NCBI GenBank assembly: GCA_003586115.2 | Contig: QVOM02000116.1 | Location: forward strand, 30,171,062 to 30,235,061 | Reading direction: 5' to 3' | Source of the DNA: Salvator merianae | Taxonomy: Eukaryota > Chordata > Lepidosauria > Squamata > Teiidae | Length of the DNA stretch: 64,000 nt | Shown: in pieces, positions 62,274-64,000 of the stretch | How the letters are laid out: each line of letters begins with the position of its first letter | Position numbering within the stretch: position 1 is the first letter of the stretch | Notes under the pieces: generated by a model | What the model was told of the DNA's origin: nothing | Database searches by the model: none | The model's input: the letters and a program-made list of their open reading frames with translations, nothing else | Position numbers and translations under genes: made by a program

Positions 62274-62411
62274 GGCTGCATCCAGACATCGCTTGCTTAT
62301 TCCACTACATTTGGATATTCCAGAATAAAGCATGGATATTCCAGAATATCTGTGCTTTATTCCGGAATATCCAAATATAGCGGAATCAGTAAGTGATGCC
62401 TGGATGCAGCC
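62274..62411. mobile_element. Foldback MITE inserted in the L1
   Basis: GGCTGCATCCAG at 62,274 and CTGGATGCAGCC ending at 62,411 are exact terminal inverts. The homology continues inward for about 60 bases per arm (TTTGGATATTCCAGAATAAA against its inverse around 62,353-62,376). Flanking TTT on each side may be a short target duplication. There is no coding capacity. Confidence 0.8.
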
Positions 62412-63171
62412 TTTAATGCATCATAGTGATGCTTATTTTCTTATAGTCTTTCCAACACTGCACTATTTACTAGCTTAGCTGCTGTGAGAAGGAACTTTAA
62501 CAGTTTTTTGTGGGACAACCCTGAATGCAGACCTTCAAATTTAAAGAAAAAATTAAATTGGGGAGATTGCAACTATTTATCCAGTATTGGGTGATTTCCT
62601 TTTCAATGTCTGTCAAAATGATTTTATCTTAGGACATATCCATCATAGATGAAAATATGTACCTGAAACAGTGCATCCATGCTAGCACAGAGTTGAGATA
62701 TTATTTGCTATATGTGATAGGACAGTGGGAGTCCTATACAATCTGTAGATTGTCTTTAATGTATTTCCCTTTATCTTAACAGAGGAGTGCCAATCATGAA
62801 GCTTTCAGAGCATGTTATGCCAGACCTCCTGAGGAACATCGGATTTTGCTTCATCTCTGGTATTTCTTGAAGTTCCAGTTCTGCCCAGTTAATTTGTCAT
62901 TGTTTTCCAGCCTGGACCTCTTTTGTTTTCAAAAAGCATGAAAATCGGCTGACTGTCTAGCGACTGTCCAGGTGTCCTCACACATGTGTTGTTCTAGTAC
63001 TGCACATGGTGTACGTCGTGATTTTTTTACTAAAAATGAATTTTTAGAGAGATCTTTCCCATTTTTTCAACATTGGCCCAGGAATCAAGACTAGGATTGT
63101 GTGGAAATATTGTTGAAATGTAGGCAGTACCATCATCCTTACAGTTTCAATCCTTCTAAACACTGAAAACT

Positions 63172-63324
63172 GATACCTGGGAATTAAGTAAAATAATAGA
63201 GGTAAATTATAGGCCATTTTGGCGAGATGTGACTCCATTAATAAATGAAAGAAGTTAATGGAGTCACATCTCGCCAAAATGGCCTATAATTTACCTCTAT
63301 TATTTTACTTAATTCCCAGGTATC
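63172..63324. repeat. Perfect 70-bp inverted duplication (13-base spacer) within L1
   Basis: Bases 63,172-63,241 are the exact reverse complement of 63,255-63,324, with a spacer TAAATGAAAGAAG. Both arms encode the same L1 segment (about 23 residues), so the element is locally duplicated and flipped. Identity is 70 of 70, while the surrounding L1 is clearly decayed. Confidence 0.95.
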
Positions 63325-63879
63325 CATACCCCAAGTATTTGATTTTCCTACTTCTAATATTCATGTTACTTAGTTTCTCCCTTTCTAACTGTAATCCCAG
63401 TCACACATTCTTAAACATTACTTTAAACTTTTTAAGATTAACCCGTATCCATGACACCTGGCTGAACTGCTGGAATACCCCTTAATGCCTATTGTCCGAG
63501 TGGGTTTCCTGAAAACAGTAAAATATTTTATACTGTTTCTTCAACATAAAATATCCAGCAAGGGGTTCAATTGCTAATGCAAATAGGAAAGAGGATAGGG
63601 GCACCCCTGCCTTTGTGCCCCTGTTTAATGTGAACTTGTTAGAGTTTATACCACATGTTCTAATATGGGCTATTGGGCTATTTTGCATTTTTCTAATTTT
63701 TCTATAAATTTGGCATCAAAAATCCTTTTTTCCAGGGTAACAATGATAAATATCAAGACTTAATAAAGCTAAGGGGATTTAGTCCTACTACTATGTGCTA
63801 AGCTAGTGCATTGGGTGTGATTCTGACTGGATCTGAAATAGAGCGAGTTGTCATAAAGCCATGTTGTTAGTCTTTTAGT

Positions 63880-64000
63880 TGTTGTCTGGTGCCATTGCGT
63901 TGAGGACAGCTCTCCTGGGAACTAGATATCCTTGCAGTTTCCTTGGAAAGATAGAGAAAGGGTTTGCCATTGCCTTTTTCTGAGCAGAGGTCAGGGATTG
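63880..64000 (-). mobile_element. tRNA-SINE fragment, minus orientation (tentative)
   Basis: GGTTTGCCATTGCCTTTTTC near 63,960 is the reverse complement of the GCAATGGCAAACC core of squamate SINEs. The element runs off the right edge, so the call is tentative. Confidence 0.35.

Larger units (their letters stand above)
61880..63760 (-). mobile_element. L1 element, 5'-truncated, minus orientation
   Basis: On the minus strand the sequence contains, in L1 ORF2 order, a reverse transcriptase block RGTKAGVPLSSFLFALAIEP (63,600s), a LGVWIP-like motif (63,330s), RRIETVRMMVLPTFQQYFH (63,150s), and a C-terminal HIFIYDGYVL..HKKLLKFLLTAAKL block (62,640-62,480). Frameshifts and stops make it inactive. 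It is interrupted by a foldback MITE (62,274-62,411) and carries a 70-bp inverted duplication (63,172-63,324). Confidence 0.8.

Overview
This window is vertebrate nuclear DNA, most likely from a squamate reptile (lizard or snake). It is AT-rich, its genes are split by long introns with GT-AG junctions, and its interspersed repeats are a sauropsid mix: CR1-like and L2-like LINE relics, 5'-truncated L1 copies, tRNA-derived SINEs and small foldback DNA elements. There are no operons, ribosome binding sites, CRISPR arrays or other prokaryotic features. The species assignment rests on repeat style and protein similarity recalled from memory, not on a database search.

Two protein genes can be reconstructed, both on the minus strand and in the same order and orientation as in mammals. 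CFAP69 (cilia and flagella associated protein 69) fills about 0.26-29.35 kb. Twenty coding exons could be placed; their phases all agree and they give an uninterrupted 824-codon frame. The last 110-120 codons lie beyond the left edge. Its first coding exon sits in a CpG-rich block near 29.0-29.6 kb, with an X-box-like half-site about 100 bp upstream of the start codon. STEAP2 (six-transmembrane metalloreductase) has four coding exons between 39,675 and 45,025 that encode a complete 489-residue protein with the NADPH-binding loop and both haem-ligand histidines. A second CpG-rich block at 57.5-58.15 kb, with a strong minus-strand splice donor, is the best candidate for the STEAP2 promoter and noncoding first exon.

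The two genes do not form a pathway: CFAP69 is axonemal, STEAP2 is an endosomal/plasma-membrane ferric and cupric reductase. Their adjacency is conserved synteny.

The rest is introns and intergenic DNA carrying repeats. The best resolved are: a 5'-truncated L1 with perfect 17-bp target duplications and a G-quadruplex-prone 3' UTR (26.46-26.93 kb); an L2-like LINE relic with reverse-transcriptase remnants (19.0-20.5 kb); a minus-strand L1 ORF2 3' part (61.9-63.76 kb) that contains a foldback MITE and a perfect 70-bp inverted duplication; a SINE split by a CR1 fragment (16.4-16.85 kb); and a CR1 copy split by another CR1 copy (56.0-56.65 kb). I found no convincing new biological system. The most unusual single structure is the 70-bp perfect inverted duplication at 63.17-63.32 kb.
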